Counted from the stretch's first letter, positions 54,381 through 63,578 are shown. The stretch: 64,000 nt of DNA from Paludibacterium sp. B53371 (GCF_018802765.1 NZ_CP069163.1:2242311-2306310); one strand, 5' to 3'. The notes: generated by a model not told the origin, from the letters alone. Made by a program: numbers and translations.

Positions 54381-54546
54381 GAGGGATAGGTTTTGTTGGG
54401 TGGATGCGCCGGGGCGTCAATCTCAAGTGCCGGATTATAGCCTGATTCCGATCCGAATAAATACCCGTTTTGTCTTTATCCGATCTCCATTTCCGGGCTT
54501 GACAGTAAGATGCTGCCGTCGGATGATGGAACAGCGCCGATTTGAA

Positions 54547-54585
54547 ACAGCTTGCGGGCGCGGTAAAAATGCCAGCTAAAGCGTC
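54547..54585 (+). repeat. Intergenic duplicated motif, copy 1
   Basis: This roughly 39-bp sequence contains CTTGCGGGCGCGG, an A-run and ending GCTAAAGCGTC. It recurs with few changes at 54712-54749. It is followed 15 bases later by a plus-strand terminator. No gene lies in 54381-54803. Confidence 0.5.
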
Positions 54586-54600
54586 TGAAACGGATCAACA

Positions 54601-54630
54601 CCCGCTTCGCGTCATGGCAAAGCGGGTTTT
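54601..54630 (+). terminator. Orphan plus-strand terminator
   Basis: CCCGCTT (54601-54607) pairs with AAGCGGG (54620-54626), followed by TTTTG. No plus-strand gene precedes it, so the region 54.45-54.63 kb may be a short RNA that ends here. Confidence 0.6.
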
Positions 54631-54711
54631 GTTTTGGGCGGTTATCCCGCCGTTTTGCATGACACACATGTAGTTTTGGCCTCCTGACCGGGGCCGGCGC
54701 CGAGTTAATCG

Positions 54712-54749
54712 ACAACTTGCAGGGCGCTTGAAAATCCTGCTAAAGCGTC
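54712..54749 (+). repeat. Intergenic duplicated motif, copy 2
   Basis: This is the second copy (CTTGCAGGGCGC, A-run, CCTGCTAAAGCGTC), 127 bp after copy 1. It lies 54 bases before the 100-aa gene, within its probable leader. Confidence 0.5.
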
Positions 54750-54803
54750 GCCTGGCAGTCGTGGCCGGGCGCGCAAGCCCCTGAACCGACTGGAGAACTG
54801 ACC

Positions 54804-55106
54804 ATGTATGACTGCCAGACCGACTCTTGCACCGATTTTTCTTTTGCTTTTTTTGATGCCGTGGGATGCGCTAGACCCCTTGCAGGAACCCTGACCGCCA
54901 CGCCGGCGACCCCTGACGACGCCGCGAGTCTCTCCGACCTGTCCACATATGCCAATGGTCTTGGCTATCGCAGCGACCTGGCGGCAGACTCGGTGATCGT
55001 GCATGGCATCAGCCTGGCCGATGCGCTGGCACTGAACGCCCGGTTTGCCGAACAGCTGATCATCAGTTGCGACCTGCGGCGTGACCCGCCGGTCCGCTTC
55101 GGCTGA
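54804..55106 (+). CDS. Hypothetical protein, 100 aa
   Basis: The product starts MYDCQTDSCTDFSFAFFDAV after ACTGGAGAACTGACC, a good ribosome-binding site. It has three Cys in the first 25 residues and one near the end (IISCDLRRD), with a middle segment rich in Ala, Asp and Leu. It has no membrane helix and no recognised family. The leader contains copy 2 of the duplicated motif, which may regulate it. It lies 75 bases upstream of the MATE gene on the same strand. Confidence 0.55.
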   Translation: MYDCQTDSCTDFSFAFFDAVGCARPLAGTLTATPATPDDAASLSDLSTYANGLGYRSDLAADSVIVHGISLADALALNARFAEQLIISCDLRRDPPVRFG

Positions 55107-55181
55107 GCGCGCTCTCCCGGCAACCCGGCCTCATCCCGGCCGGGCTCGGGTATAATCACCGTTTACCCTGATTGCCGCGAC

Positions 55182-56576
55182 ATGCTCTTCGAACTGAACC
55201 GTACCCCCCCTGCCCGCCTGCTGGCCGATGCCGGCCAGATCATTCATCTGGCGCTGCCGATGATGATCGCCCAGACGGCACAGGTGGCCACCGGTTTTGT
55301 CGATGCCGCCATGTCCGGCCATGTCAGCACCGACGATCTGGCGGCCGTATCGATCGGCTCGAGCATTTTCATCACCTGCTACGTCACGCTGATGGGGCTG
55401 GTCACCGCACTCAACCCCATCCTCTCGCACATGCTGGGTGCCGGCCAGCAGGAGGAGATCGGCGAAACCGGCCGTCAGGGCATGTGGTTCGGCCTGTTCA
55501 TCGGCCTGGCCGGCATGGCGCTGATGCTGGCGATTCAGCCCCTGCTGCGCCCGATCCTGCACATGCCCCCCCAGGTCGAAGACAAGACCATGCTGTTCAT
55601 TACCGGGACAGCGGTGGCCATGCCGGCCGCCATGGTGCATCGTGCCGTGCACGCCTTTGCCGCCAGCCTGAACCGCCCGCGGCCGATCATGCTGATGAGC
55701 ATTGCCGCCCTGCTGCTCAACATCCCGCTGAATTACATCCTGATCCACGGCCTGTTCGGCATGCCGCGCCTGGGCGGCGCCGGCTGCGGCTGGGCCACGG
55801 CCATGGCATTCTGGTTCAATGCCATCGGCCTGTTGGCCTATGTGGCCTGCAGTCGCCATTTCCGCCCCTATGGCCTGACCAGCCGGTTTTCGCCGCCCTC
55901 GCTGCGCGCCTTCCGCGACTTTCTGCACCTCGGCATCCCGATCAGCCTGTCTTTCTTTGTCGAGATCAGCCTGTTTGCCTTCATTGCCCTGCTGATCGCC
56001 CCGCTGGGCACCCTGACAGTCGCCAGTCACCAGGCGGCGATGAATTTCTCCAGCATCATCTACATGGTGCCGCAAAGCATCAGCAACGCCCTGACCGTAC
56101 TCATCGGACAGCAGGTCGGTGCCGGCGATGCCCGCGCCGCCAGGCGCATTACCGGCGTCGGCCTGCTGCTTGGTCTGGCCTGTGCCCTGCTGATCATGCT
56201 GGCGATCTTCCTCTGGCGCAGCGACATCATCCGGCTCTATACCGACGATCCGCGCCTGATCGCCATGGGGGCCTCCCTGCTGCTGTTCGCTGCCGTCTAT
56301 CAACTGACCGACTCGACCCAGACGATTGCGTCGGGCGCCTTGCGCGGCTACAAACTGACCCGCATCCCGATGGCGATTCACATTTGCGCCTTCTGGGGAG
56401 TCGGCCTGGGCCTGGGCATCCTGCTCGGCCTGACCAGCTGGCTGACGGCACGGCCGCTGGGCGTGTACGGATTCTGGACGGCACTGGTGATCAGCCTGAG
56501 TGCCGCCGCCGTTTTTCTGATTGTCTATCTGGCGCGGCAAAGCCGTTTGCACCTTGCCGGCGCCACCGGGGAGTAA
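55182..56576 (+). CDS. MATE-family multidrug efflux protein (NorM-like)
   Basis: This 464-aa inner-membrane antiporter has 12 helices in two six-helix halves. MATE signatures include IIHLALPMMIAQTAQVATGFVDAAMSGHVS in the first half and FLHLGIPISLSFFVEISLFAFIALLIAP in the second. It exports cationic drugs with Na+ or H+. It is followed after 3 bases by murB. Confidence 0.93.
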   Translation: MLFELNRTPPARLLADAGQIIHLALPMMIAQTAQVATGFVDAAMSGHVSTDDLAAVSIGSSIFITCYVTLMGLVTALNPILSHMLGAGQQEEIGETGRQGMWFGLFIGLAGMALMLAIQPLLRPILHMPPQVEDKTMLFITGTAVAMPAAMVHRAVHAFAASLNRPRPIMLMSIAALLLNIPLNYILIHGLFGMPRLGGAGCGWATAMAFWFNAIGLLAYVACSRHFRPYGLTSRFSPPSLRAFRDFLHLGIPISLSFFVEISLFAFIALLIAPLGTLTVASHQAAMNFSSIIYMVPQSISNALTVLIGQQVGAGDARAARRITGVGLLLGLACALLIMLAIFLWRSDIIRLYTDDPRLIAMGASLLLFAAVYQLTDSTQTIASGALRGYKLTRIPMAIHICAFWGVGLGLGILLGLTSWLTARPLGVYGFWTALVISLSAAAVFLIVYLARQSRLHLAGATGE

Positions 56577-56579
56577 GAC

Positions 56580-57608
56580 GTGAGCCTGTCGTTCACCGAC
56601 AACGCGCCGCTGAAGGCGCTCAACACTTTCGGCATGGATGTCCGTGCCCGACACTTCCTGCGACTGAGCGCGCTGGAGGATCTGCCCGCCCTGCTGGCCA
56701 GCGAACCCTACCGCCGGGGACCGGTGCTGTGGCTGGGCGGAGGCAGCAACCTGCTGTTCACCCGCGACCATCCCGGGCTGGTGGTCCAGGTGGCGCTGAG
56801 CGGGCGCCACGAGCTCGACAGCGATGACGAGACCGTGCTGGTCGAAGCGGCTGCCGGCGAAAACTGGCATGAATGGGTGCAGTACACCCTGCAGCAGGGC
56901 TGGTACGGACTGGAAAATCTCAGCCTGATTCCCGGCTCGGTCGGCGCCTGCCCGGTGCAGAACATCGGCGCCTACGGTGTCGAGGTGCGCGAGCGCATTC
57001 ACGAGGTGGTATGCGCCGATCTGCAGGACGGGGGACGAACCGTGGTGCTGAGCAATGCCGAGTGCGCCTTCGGCTACCGCGACAGCCTGTTCAAGCATCA
57101 GGCCGCCGGCCGCTATCTGATCTGCGCCGTACGCTTCCGCCTGTCGCGCCGCCCGCAAATCCGTGCCGCCTATGGCGATATCGAGCGCGAGTTGCAACAA
57201 CTGGCCAGCTGGCCCCACCCGACGCCGGCCGACGTCAGTCAGGCTGTGGTCAGCATTCGTTCAGCCAAGCTGCCGAATCCGCTGGTGCTGGGCAATGCCG
57301 GCAGCTTCTTCAAGAACCCGGTGGTGCCTGAGGCCCTGGCCGATCAGCTGGCAGCACAGTACCCGCGCCTGCCGCGTTACCCGGCAGCCAATGGCCAGTG
57401 CAAACTGGCCGCCGGCTGGCTGATCGAACAGGCAGGCTTCAAGGGATACCGCCAGGGAGATGCCGGCGTACATGAACGTCAGGCGCTGGTACTGGTCAAT
57501 CATGGCTCGGCCAGCGGCAGCGAGATTCGCGCCCTGGCACAGCGCATCCAGGATGAGGTCGAGCAGCGCTTCGGCGTCCGCCTGGAGCCCGAGCCGGTGA
57601 TCATCTGA
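56580..57608 (+). CDS. murB: UDP-N-acetylenolpyruvoylglucosamine reductase
   Basis: This 342-aa FAD enzyme completes UDP-MurNAc synthesis. It starts with GTG (MSLSFTDNAPLKALNTFGMDVRA) after GGGGAG, which lies in the end of the MATE gene. It contains WLGGGSNLLFTRDHPG, LENLSLIPGSVGACPVQNIGAYGVEV, FGYRDSLFK (catalytic Ser nearby in GNAGSFFKNP) and AAGWLIEQAGFKGYRQGDAGVHERQALVLVN. The length and layout match the E. coli-type (type I) enzyme. Confidence 0.96.
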   Translation: MSLSFTDNAPLKALNTFGMDVRARHFLRLSALEDLPALLASEPYRRGPVLWLGGGSNLLFTRDHPGLVVQVALSGRHELDSDDETVLVEAAAGENWHEWVQYTLQQGWYGLENLSLIPGSVGACPVQNIGAYGVEVRERIHEVVCADLQDGGRTVVLSNAECAFGYRDSLFKHQAAGRYLICAVRFRLSRRPQIRAAYGDIERELQQLASWPHPTPADVSQAVVSIRSAKLPNPLVLGNAGSFFKNPVVPEALADQLAAQYPRLPRYPAANGQCKLAAGWLIEQAGFKGYRQGDAGVHERQALVLVNHGSASGSEIRALAQRIQDEVEQRFGVRLEPEPVII

Positions 57609-57626
57609 CACGAAAAGGGAAAAGGC

Positions 57627-58229
57627 ATGGAAATCGATGTTTTGCTGTTTGATCTGGGCGGCGTCCTGGTGAAATGGGATGGCACCACCCCGCTGGTCGA
57701 GCTGACCGGGGGCAGGCTCGACCGCGAAGCCGCCCGCCAGTTCTGGCTGACCTCTCCCTGGGTTGGCAAGCAGGACCTCGGGCAGTGCTCGGTCGAGGCA
57801 TTCGCCGATGGCGCGATTGCTGAGCTGCAGCTGGACATGACGCGCGAAGCCTTTATCGAGGCCTATCTCGGCTGGGTCAGCGGCACCTTCCCCGGCACCC
57901 ATGACCTGCTGGACAGCCTGAAGGGGCGTTATCGCCTGGCGACCCTGACCAACAACAATGCGGCGCATTTCGACCGCATTGCCCGCGAGCTGGATCTCGG
58001 CAAATATTTCGACGACATTTTCGCCTCGCACGAGATCCACATGAAAAAGCCGGATGCCGAGGTCTACCAGTACGTCACCGAACAGCTCGGCGTGGCGCCA
58101 CAGCGCATTGCTTTCTTCGACGACAATATCGAGTGCATCCTCCCGGCCCGCGCCATCGGCTGGCAGGCCTTCCATACGGTCGGTCTGGCACAGGTCAGGC
58201 AGGCACTGGCATCCCTCGGGATACGCTGA
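57627..58229 (+). CDS. HAD-superfamily hydrolase
   Basis: This 200-aa haloacid-dehalogenase-fold phosphatase has motif I LLFDLGGVLVKWDG (second Asp replaced by Gly, as in the alpha-phosphoglucose/epoxide hydrolase-N subgroup), motif II TLTNNN, Lys in HMKKPDAEVY and motif IV FFDDN. It resembles YihX. AAAAGGGAAAAGGC precedes the ATG. It follows murB by 18 bases. The substrate is unknown. Confidence 0.88.
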   Translation: MEIDVLLFDLGGVLVKWDGTTPLVELTGGRLDREAARQFWLTSPWVGKQDLGQCSVEAFADGAIAELQLDMTREAFIEAYLGWVSGTFPGTHDLLDSLKGRYRLATLTNNNAAHFDRIARELDLGKYFDDIFASHEIHMKKPDAEVYQYVTEQLGVAPQRIAFFDDNIECILPARAIGWQAFHTVGLAQVRQALASLGIR

Positions 58230-58235
58230 ATCCGG

Positions 58236-58613
58236 CTAGCCCCGAGCGGCCAGCACGAACAGGGCCACCACACAGGCAAAACCGCACAGCCAGCACAACG
58301 AGCGGGCCGTGGGCAGATTGCGCAGATAGCACAGCCCGTGCCCGACTCGAGCCAGCAGGAAAAGCCCCGCCAGCAGATCCAGCCGCGCCACCGGCACCTT
58401 CATGACAAAAGCAACGATCATCGCCGCAGCATAGGGCGAAAATGCCTCCCAGGCATTTTGCTGAGCCCAGTTGGCGCGCTGACGGTGGCCGCTGGCCCGG
58501 GCCAGCACCTCGCGCGGCCGACTGTTGTCATAAGGCGCGCCCGCCTTGGCCACACCGGCCCAGATCAGCGGCAGCACGGCGGCAATCAGAATACTCCACA
58601 AGGCAAAAGGCAT
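58236..58613 (-). CDS. MAPEG-family membrane protein
   Basis: This 125-aa protein has four predicted helices and MAPEG features: NSRPREVLARASGHRQRANWAQQNAWEAFSPYAAAMIVA and RVGHGLCYL. Eukaryotic relatives are glutathione-dependent membrane enzymes; bacterial functions are mostly unknown. The ATG at 58613 starts the first helix (MPFALWSILIAAVLPL). It is 19 bases downstream of the CbiM-like gene on the same strand. Confidence 0.87.
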   Translation of the reverse strand: MPFALWSILIAAVLPLIWAGVAKAGAPYDNSRPREVLARASGHRQRANWAQQNAWEAFSPYAAAMIVAFVMKVPVARLDLLAGLFLLARVGHGLCYLRNLPTARSLCWLCGFACVVALFVLAARG

Positions 58614-58632
58614 CTTGGTTCTCCGCGGGGCA

Positions 58633-59307
58633 TCAAGGCCCCGAATAGCGATCATTCAAATAACGGGCGTCCTCAAAGGTCAACACCCATTGCGGCCGGT
58701 AGACAATCAGAATCGCCATCATCAGGCCGGTGGTAAACGCCTCGGACCAGGCCAGCAGCAGATAGTAGGGCAAGGCCTCATCGAACAGCATGCCCCAGGG
58801 ATAGGCAGCGGCAGCCCCCAGCACCAGCACGCTCGCCAGTCCGGCCAGCGCCATGCCCACCCCGCCGGCCAGAAAAGCATTCAGGAACAGATAAACAAAA
58901 TAGTTGGCCGGCAGCAGCCGCTGCGTCAGGCGCAGCCCCAGCCAGCTGGCGCCAATGGGCAGCACGCCACAGCAAAGCCAGACCAGCCCGAGCGATGCCC
59001 AATCCCCGCCTGTGGCCAGCACAGCGACCACGATCACCAGGGCGGAGGCCAGCAGCGCCAGTGACGGCCCCATCATCAGTCCGAGCAGGGTCATGCCAAG
59101 CAAGTGGTAGCTGAGTCCGGGCAGATAGTCGTCCCGCAGGGTCCACATCACCATTACCAGCACGCAAGCACCCAGCCAGGCATTGGCCTGCGCCGCAGGG
59201 ATGCGCCGCCAGGCCACGCGGCGTACCCGCCCTGCCAGCACCAGCAGCGCCAGCAGGTTCAGGCCAAGCAGCCATGGCAGTGGGAACAATCCGGCAGGAA
59301 AACTCAT
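58633..59307 (-). CDS. CbiM-like integral membrane protein
   Basis: This 224-aa protein has six to seven helices. The pattern RDDYLPGLSYHLLGMTLLGLMMGPSLALLAS and the end YRPQWVLTFEDARYLNDRY match membrane proteins often named energy-coupling-factor permease, distantly related to the cobalt/nickel component CbiM. The classical N-terminal MHI metal-binding start of CbiM is absent (MSFPAGLFPLPW), so metal transport is unproven. No ECF ATPase is nearby. Confidence 0.72.
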   Translation of the reverse strand: MSFPAGLFPLPWLLGLNLLALLVLAGRVRRVAWRRIPAAQANAWLGACVLVMVMWTLRDDYLPGLSYHLLGMTLLGLMMGPSLALLASALVIVVAVLATGGDWASLGLVWLCCGVLPIGASWLGLRLTQRLLPANYFVYLFLNAFLAGGVGMALAGLASVLVLGAAAAYPWGMLFDEALPYYLLLAWSEAFTTGLMMAILIVYRPQWVLTFEDARYLNDRYSGP

Positions 59308-59415
59308 CAGGACACCAGCAAAAATGATTTGTTTATCATAAGCGATTCATCGAGCAGTGACACCCATGAAATCCGGGCTTTCGGTACAATAGCGCTTTTG
59401 CAATCAGGACGAGTG

Positions 59416-60258
59416 ATGGCTACCCTGCCCCCCCTGCATCTCATATCTGCGGATGTCTGCCGCGCACTGAGCGAAGACATCGGCATGGCCGACTGGACGG
59501 CCCAGCTGATCGCCGCCCCGACCACGGGCAGCGCTACCGTCATCGCACGCGAGTCGGCCATCCTGTGCGGCAGCGCCTGGTTTGACGAGTGTTTTCGCCA
59601 GTTGGACCCGGCTGTCCGGGTCGAGTGGCTCGCCGCCGAAGGAGAACGGGTCACGGCGGGGCAGACCCTGTGTCGTCTGCAGGGGCCGGCACGTGCCCTG
59701 CTCAGTGGCGAACGCTCGGCGCTGAATTTCCTGCAGACCCTGTCGGCCGTGGCCAGCTGCACCCGACAGTATGTCGATGCCGTGGCCGGTACCCGCGCGC
59801 GGATTCTGGACACACGCAAAACCCTGCCCGGCTTGCGCCTGGCGCAGAAATACGCGGTGACGGTCGGTGGCGGCTGCAACCAGCGCATTGGCCTGTTTGA
59901 CGGCATTCTGATCAAGGAAAACCACATCATGGCGGCCGGCGGGGTGGCCGAAGCGCTGCGGGCCGCACAGCAGCTGGCACCGGCTCACGTGACGGTTCAG
60001 ATCGAGGTAGAAACGCTGGCGCAGCTGCAGCAGGCTCTGGCAGCAGGCGCACGCCTGGTGCTGCTGGACAATATGAGCCACCAGACCATGCGCGAAGCCG
60101 TGGTCTTGGCGGCGGGACAGGCGGAGCTGGAGGCCTCGGGCGGGGTCGATCTGCAGACGGTGCGCGCCATCGCAGAAACCGGCGTCGACCGGATTTCCAT
60201 CGGCAAACTGACCAAGGATGTCCAGGCCATCGATTTGTCGATGCGCTTTCAGTCCTGA
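59416..60258 (+). CDS. nadC: Nicotinate-nucleotide pyrophosphorylase
   Basis: This 280-aa quinolinate phosphoribosyltransferase makes NaMN in NAD synthesis. Seen are LSGERSALNFLQTLSAVAS, ILDTRKTLPGLRLAQKYAVTVGGGCNQRIGLFDGILIKENHI, VQIEVETLAQ, VLLDNMSHQ and LEASGGVDLQTVRAIAETGVDRISIGKLT, which together define NadC. The ATG at 59416 follows GGACGAG. A TACAAT box at 59385-59390 may be the -10 element. Confidence 0.97.
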   Translation: MATLPPLHLISADVCRALSEDIGMADWTAQLIAAPTTGSATVIARESAILCGSAWFDECFRQLDPAVRVEWLAAEGERVTAGQTLCRLQGPARALLSGERSALNFLQTLSAVASCTRQYVDAVAGTRARILDTRKTLPGLRLAQKYAVTVGGGCNQRIGLFDGILIKENHIMAAGGVAEALRAAQQLAPAHVTVQIEVETLAQLQQALAAGARLVLLDNMSHQTMREAVVLAAGQAELEASGGVDLQTVRAIAETGVDRISIGKLTKDVQAIDLSMRFQS

Positions 60259-60345
60259 GCGGACAGGCCAGCCATCTCGGACTGGCCTGCCCCCGCTTAC
60301 CGGCATGGTATACACTGAACTACTGCTTAGCTTGAGTGGCATACC

Positions 60346-62229
60346 ATGGAAAAAGCCGCCGCGCGCGCTCTCCCGGCTGCATTCGGCATCAAACTGGCCA
60401 GTACGCTGTTCCTGCTGTCCTTTCTGTTCCTGCTCGGCTTTGACCTGGCCCGCGACCAGTATCGCCGGGAACAGGAGGCCGTTCAGCGGATCACCTCGGC
60501 CAGCGAGCGTCTGACCAGCCAGATCAGCGACACCTTGCGTGATGTCGATCTGGTCTTTGATGCACTGGCCGACAATCCGCTGGTGCTGCAGCAACTCGAC
60601 CGGCAGGTACTGTCCGGCAGCGAGCACACCATGCTGCAGCATGCCCTGGACGCCGGCATCGAACACATCGCCTATCTGTCGCAGATCCGCATCGTCGACC
60701 AACACTGCAATGTGGTGTTCTCCAGCCCGGGCGGTGCCCCCGTCTCGCTGCAACCCTCCTCGGCCTGTCTGTGGCTGCATGGGCCGAAACGCCCCAATGA
60801 CACCCATTTCACGGCGGCCAGCCTGCGTGGCAATACCGGGGTGATCGTGCACGCCCAGGGCATTTACGATCAGCGACACCAGTTACTCGGCATGATCATG
60901 GCCGACATCAGTGAAACCTCGCTGCAGCCGCTGTTTGCCGACATGGGCATCGGTGAGTACGGCGAGGTGCGCATTCAGGACCGCCAGCGGCAGTTGGCTG
61001 CCTTCTGGCCCAACGATCCGGCGATGCGGCTCAAACCCCTGCCGCAGAATGATGCCAGACAGCCGATTCTGCGCGAGAACAAGCAGCAGCTGTATGAGGC
61101 CCCCTCCCCGCGTGACAACCAGCCGCGCCTGTACAGTGAGCGCTCACTCGACAATTACCCGCTGATCATCACCGTGGGCATGACGCGTCATCACGAGCGC
61201 GGCGACCTGATCTGGCAGTTGGCCACCTACACCATGGCCTGGGGCATGCTGGCCATGCTGGTCATGTGGGCGACGCGGCGACAATTGCGCCACCTGCGCA
61301 TCCGGGAGCAATTGCTGAGCTGCAGCGAAGCCCTGCATGAGAGCGAGGCACGCTGGCGCGACATTCTGTCCTCACTGCCCGTGGCGGTGCTGCTGGTGGA
61401 CATTGACGACGAACGGATTTTCTATGCCAATGCCGCGGCCCGGCACATGCTGGCGCTGGGCGGAGAAGACAGTGACTGGCATGGCGCCGAGCCCGGCAGT
61501 CCGGCCCCCCAGTTGCATATCAGCCCCCTGGCAGAATGGTTGCGTCAGGGGCATCTGGCACATCAGCAGGAAGTCGAGATCCGGCTGGAAACCGGCTGCA
61601 AACGACTGGTCCGGGTCAGCATGCACAATCTGCGGCTGCAGCAAAAATTGCGCTGCATGATGGTGCTGGAGGATCGCACCAGCTATCAGGATCTGACGGC
61701 ATCGCTCGCGGACAGCCGACAACGGATTGAAGAGATGGCCCGCACCGACATGCTGACCCGGCTGGTCAATCGCAAGACCGCCGAGCAGAGCCTGATCTAC
61801 GAAATGAATCGCTGCCAGCGCTATGGTCTGCCGCTGACCATTGCGCTGTTCGGCATCGACCAGTTCCGCGCCTTCAACGAGCAATATGGCCGCCTGGCCG
61901 GTGACAATGTACTGATTGCGGTGGCCAACGAGCTGCTCGACAGCACGCGTTCAACCGATATCTGCGCCCGGATCGCCGGTGAGGAGTTCATGGTGATCTT
62001 TACAAACACGCCGATGAAGTATGCCCATCGGGTGATGGAACGCATTCGCAGCAAGATCGCCACCACCATTTTTCCGTTTGCCGAACACAGCATCACGTTC
62101 AGTGGCGGCATGACCAGCTGGCGCCTGGGCGACAGGCTGGATGACATTACCCGGCGTGCCGACAAGCTGATGCAGCAGGCCAAGGCCGACGGGGTCAATG
62201 GCCTGCTGTGCGACGAGGAGACGGACTGA
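60346..62229 (+). CDS. Membrane GGDEF-domain protein with PAS domain, catalytic site degenerate
   Basis: The 627-aa product has a transmembrane helix (about 14-34), a periplasmic Cache-like sensor (about 50-280), a second helix (about 290-310), a PAS domain (about 335-450) and a GGDEF domain (about 470-620). The signature reads AGEEF (544-548), and the first Asp of the metal-binding DxD is Gly (FGIDQF, Gly503). The guanine-contact Asn and Asp (FNEQYG, GDNVL) remain. It may thus bind GTP but cyclise poorly, acting as a receptor; activity cannot be excluded. Confidence 0.88.
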   Translation: MEKAAARALPAAFGIKLASTLFLLSFLFLLGFDLARDQYRREQEAVQRITSASERLTSQISDTLRDVDLVFDALADNPLVLQQLDRQVLSGSEHTMLQHALDAGIEHIAYLSQIRIVDQHCNVVFSSPGGAPVSLQPSSACLWLHGPKRPNDTHFTAASLRGNTGVIVHAQGIYDQRHQLLGMIMADISETSLQPLFADMGIGEYGEVRIQDRQRQLAAFWPNDPAMRLKPLPQNDARQPILRENKQQLYEAPSPRDNQPRLYSERSLDNYPLIITVGMTRHHERGDLIWQLATYTMAWGMLAMLVMWATRRQLRHLRIREQLLSCSEALHESEARWRDILSSLPVAVLLVDIDDERIFYANAAARHMLALGGEDSDWHGAEPGSPAPQLHISPLAEWLRQGHLAHQQEVEIRLETGCKRLVRVSMHNLRLQQKLRCMMVLEDRTSYQDLTASLADSRQRIEEMARTDMLTRLVNRKTAEQSLIYEMNRCQRYGLPLTIALFGIDQFRAFNEQYGRLAGDNVLIAVANELLDSTRSTDICARIAGEEFMVIFTNTPMKYAHRVMERIRSKIATTIFPFAEHSITFSGGMTSWRLGDRLDDITRRADKLMQQAKADGVNGLLCDEETD

Positions 62230-62233
62230 GGAT

Positions 62234-62848
62234 TCAGGCGTAGGGCGGATCGTTGAGGGTCAGCGCCAGCAGGCGCAGCATGGCGGCGGTTGCGCCCCAG
62301 ATAAAGCGATCCTGCCAGGTGAGTGACAGATAGTAACCCTGCAGGCCGTCGCGCTCGAAAGCATGGCGCTGGTATTGATCCAGTGCCAGAGCGGGAGCCA
62401 GAGGGACCTCGAAGATTTCGGCCACCTCCCCCGGGTCTGCCTGCAGACGCATTGCCGGATCAACCAGTGCCACCACCGGTGTCACGGCAAACCGGGTAAT
62501 GGTGACAAAACGCGGCAAAGTGCCCAGGACCTGCACATGCCGGCGCGCCAGACCAATTTCCTCTTCGGCCTCGCGCAGGGCGGCCTCGACCGGGCCGGCA
62601 TCCTGCGCTTCCAGCTTGCCACCGGGAAAGCTGATCTGCCCCGGGTGGGTCGGCAGGTGCTCACTGCGGCGCGTCAGCAGCACCGTCGGCCCCGCCTCGT
62701 GCCAGACCAGACCGATCAGCACCGCTGCCGGACAGACCTGCTCAAAGGCATGACGCGGCGGCATGGCTTCGCGCCAGCTGTCATCCGGTCCATGTGCCAG
62801 CCGCGCGCCGATCCATTCGGCCGCCGCCTGCCTGTCACTCGGCAACAT
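62234..62848 (-). CDS. Nudix hydrolase, CoA pyrophosphatase type
   Basis: The 204-aa product has the Nudix box FPGGKLEAQDAGPVEAALRE followed by AEEEIGL, and upstream TRRSEHLPTHPGQISFPGG, the UPF0035 signature of NudL/CoA diphosphatases that split CoA into phosphopantetheine and 3',5'-ADP. It starts MLPSDRQAAAEWIG. It lies 2 bases from the TRIC-family gene stop, and both are transcribed from the minus strand. Confidence 0.92.
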   Translation of the reverse strand: MLPSDRQAAAEWIGARLAHGPDDSWREAMPPRHAFEQVCPAAVLIGLVWHEAGPTVLLTRRSEHLPTHPGQISFPGGKLEAQDAGPVEAALREAEEEIGLARRHVQVLGTLPRFVTITRFAVTPVVALVDPAMRLQADPGEVAEIFEVPLAPALALDQYQRHAFERDGLQGYYLSLTWQDRFIWGATAAMLRLLALTLNDPPYA

Positions 62849-62850
62849 GT

Positions 62851-63495
62851 TTATTCCTTGTCTCCCACCACCCCGATCTTCGGCAGGGTCATATCGCCCC
62901 AGTGCCCGATCAGGCGGATCGCCAGACCGATAGCAAAGAGCAATTGCAAGCTCAGATAATTGACATACACCAGCTGATCCAGCACATACAGGCCGCCGGC
63001 CACCAGAATCGATACCGTGCCATAGAAGTCTTCATGCAGGATGAACGGGATGTCATTGACCATCATGTCCCGCACCACCCCGCCGCCGACTGCCGTGATG
63101 AAACCGAGCAGGACCACGCCAAAGGCGTTGAGGTCATACATCAGGCCAACTTGCGCGCCGGTAATGCTGAAGGCGACCAGCCCGAGCGAGTCGGCCACGA
63201 TGAAGGCACGATAGAAGGTCTGGCTCTCGCGTTTGTGCAGCCCGGTCATCCACGACAGTAGCAGGGTGATCGAAATGATCACCACGTTGGTGTAATCGTA
63301 GAACACCACCGGCACCCGGTGAACCAGAACATCGCGAATAATCCCGCCGCCGATACCAGTCAGCAGGGCCACAATCAGGATGCCGAGCAGATCAAGACGC
63401 TTTTTCACCCCGACCAGATAGCCGGAAAAGGCAAAAGCGACCGTACCAATGGCGGAGATCCACTCCATTAAATTCAAGCGAGATGCAATATCCAT
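62851..63495 (-). CDS. TRIC-family (UPF0126/YadS-like) membrane protein
   Basis: The 214-aa protein has seven helices in two inverted repeats, each with a glycine-rich KEV-like motif: TGIGGGIIRDVLVHRVPVVF and TAVGGGVVRDMMVNDIPFIL. These are the hallmark of trimeric intracellular cation channel homologues in bacteria. The start at 63495 (MDIASRLNLMEW) is followed by a second possible Met at residue 10. It is upstream of the Nudix gene. Confidence 0.92.
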   Translation of the reverse strand: MDIASRLNLMEWISAIGTVAFAFSGYLVGVKKRLDLLGILIVALLTGIGGGIIRDVLVHRVPVVFYDYTNVVIISITLLLSWMTGLHKRESQTFYRAFIVADSLGLVAFSITGAQVGLMYDLNAFGVVLLGFITAVGGGVVRDMMVNDIPFILHEDFYGTVSILVAGGLYVLDQLVYVNYLSLQLLFAIGLAIRLIGHWGDMTLPKIGVVGDKE

Positions 63496-63530
63496 TTTCT
63501 TATTCGTCTGACAGCGGTGACAGCGGGATG

Positions 63531-63558
63531 AAAAAACGCCAGGTAGCGACCTGGCGTT
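63531..63558 (-). terminator. Intrinsic terminator after rho
   Basis: AACGCCAGGT (63535-63544) pairs with ACCTGGCGTT (63549-63558) around a 4-base loop. On the minus strand it is followed by a T tract from 63536 down. Confidence 0.9.
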
Positions 63559-63578
63559 GACAATGATGTTTTCCTGCC

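Noticed and set aside
55131..57218. 695-codon minus-strand frame
   Set aside because: Antisense to the MATE and murB genes with the same shadow-frame composition; the plus-strand genes are unambiguous.
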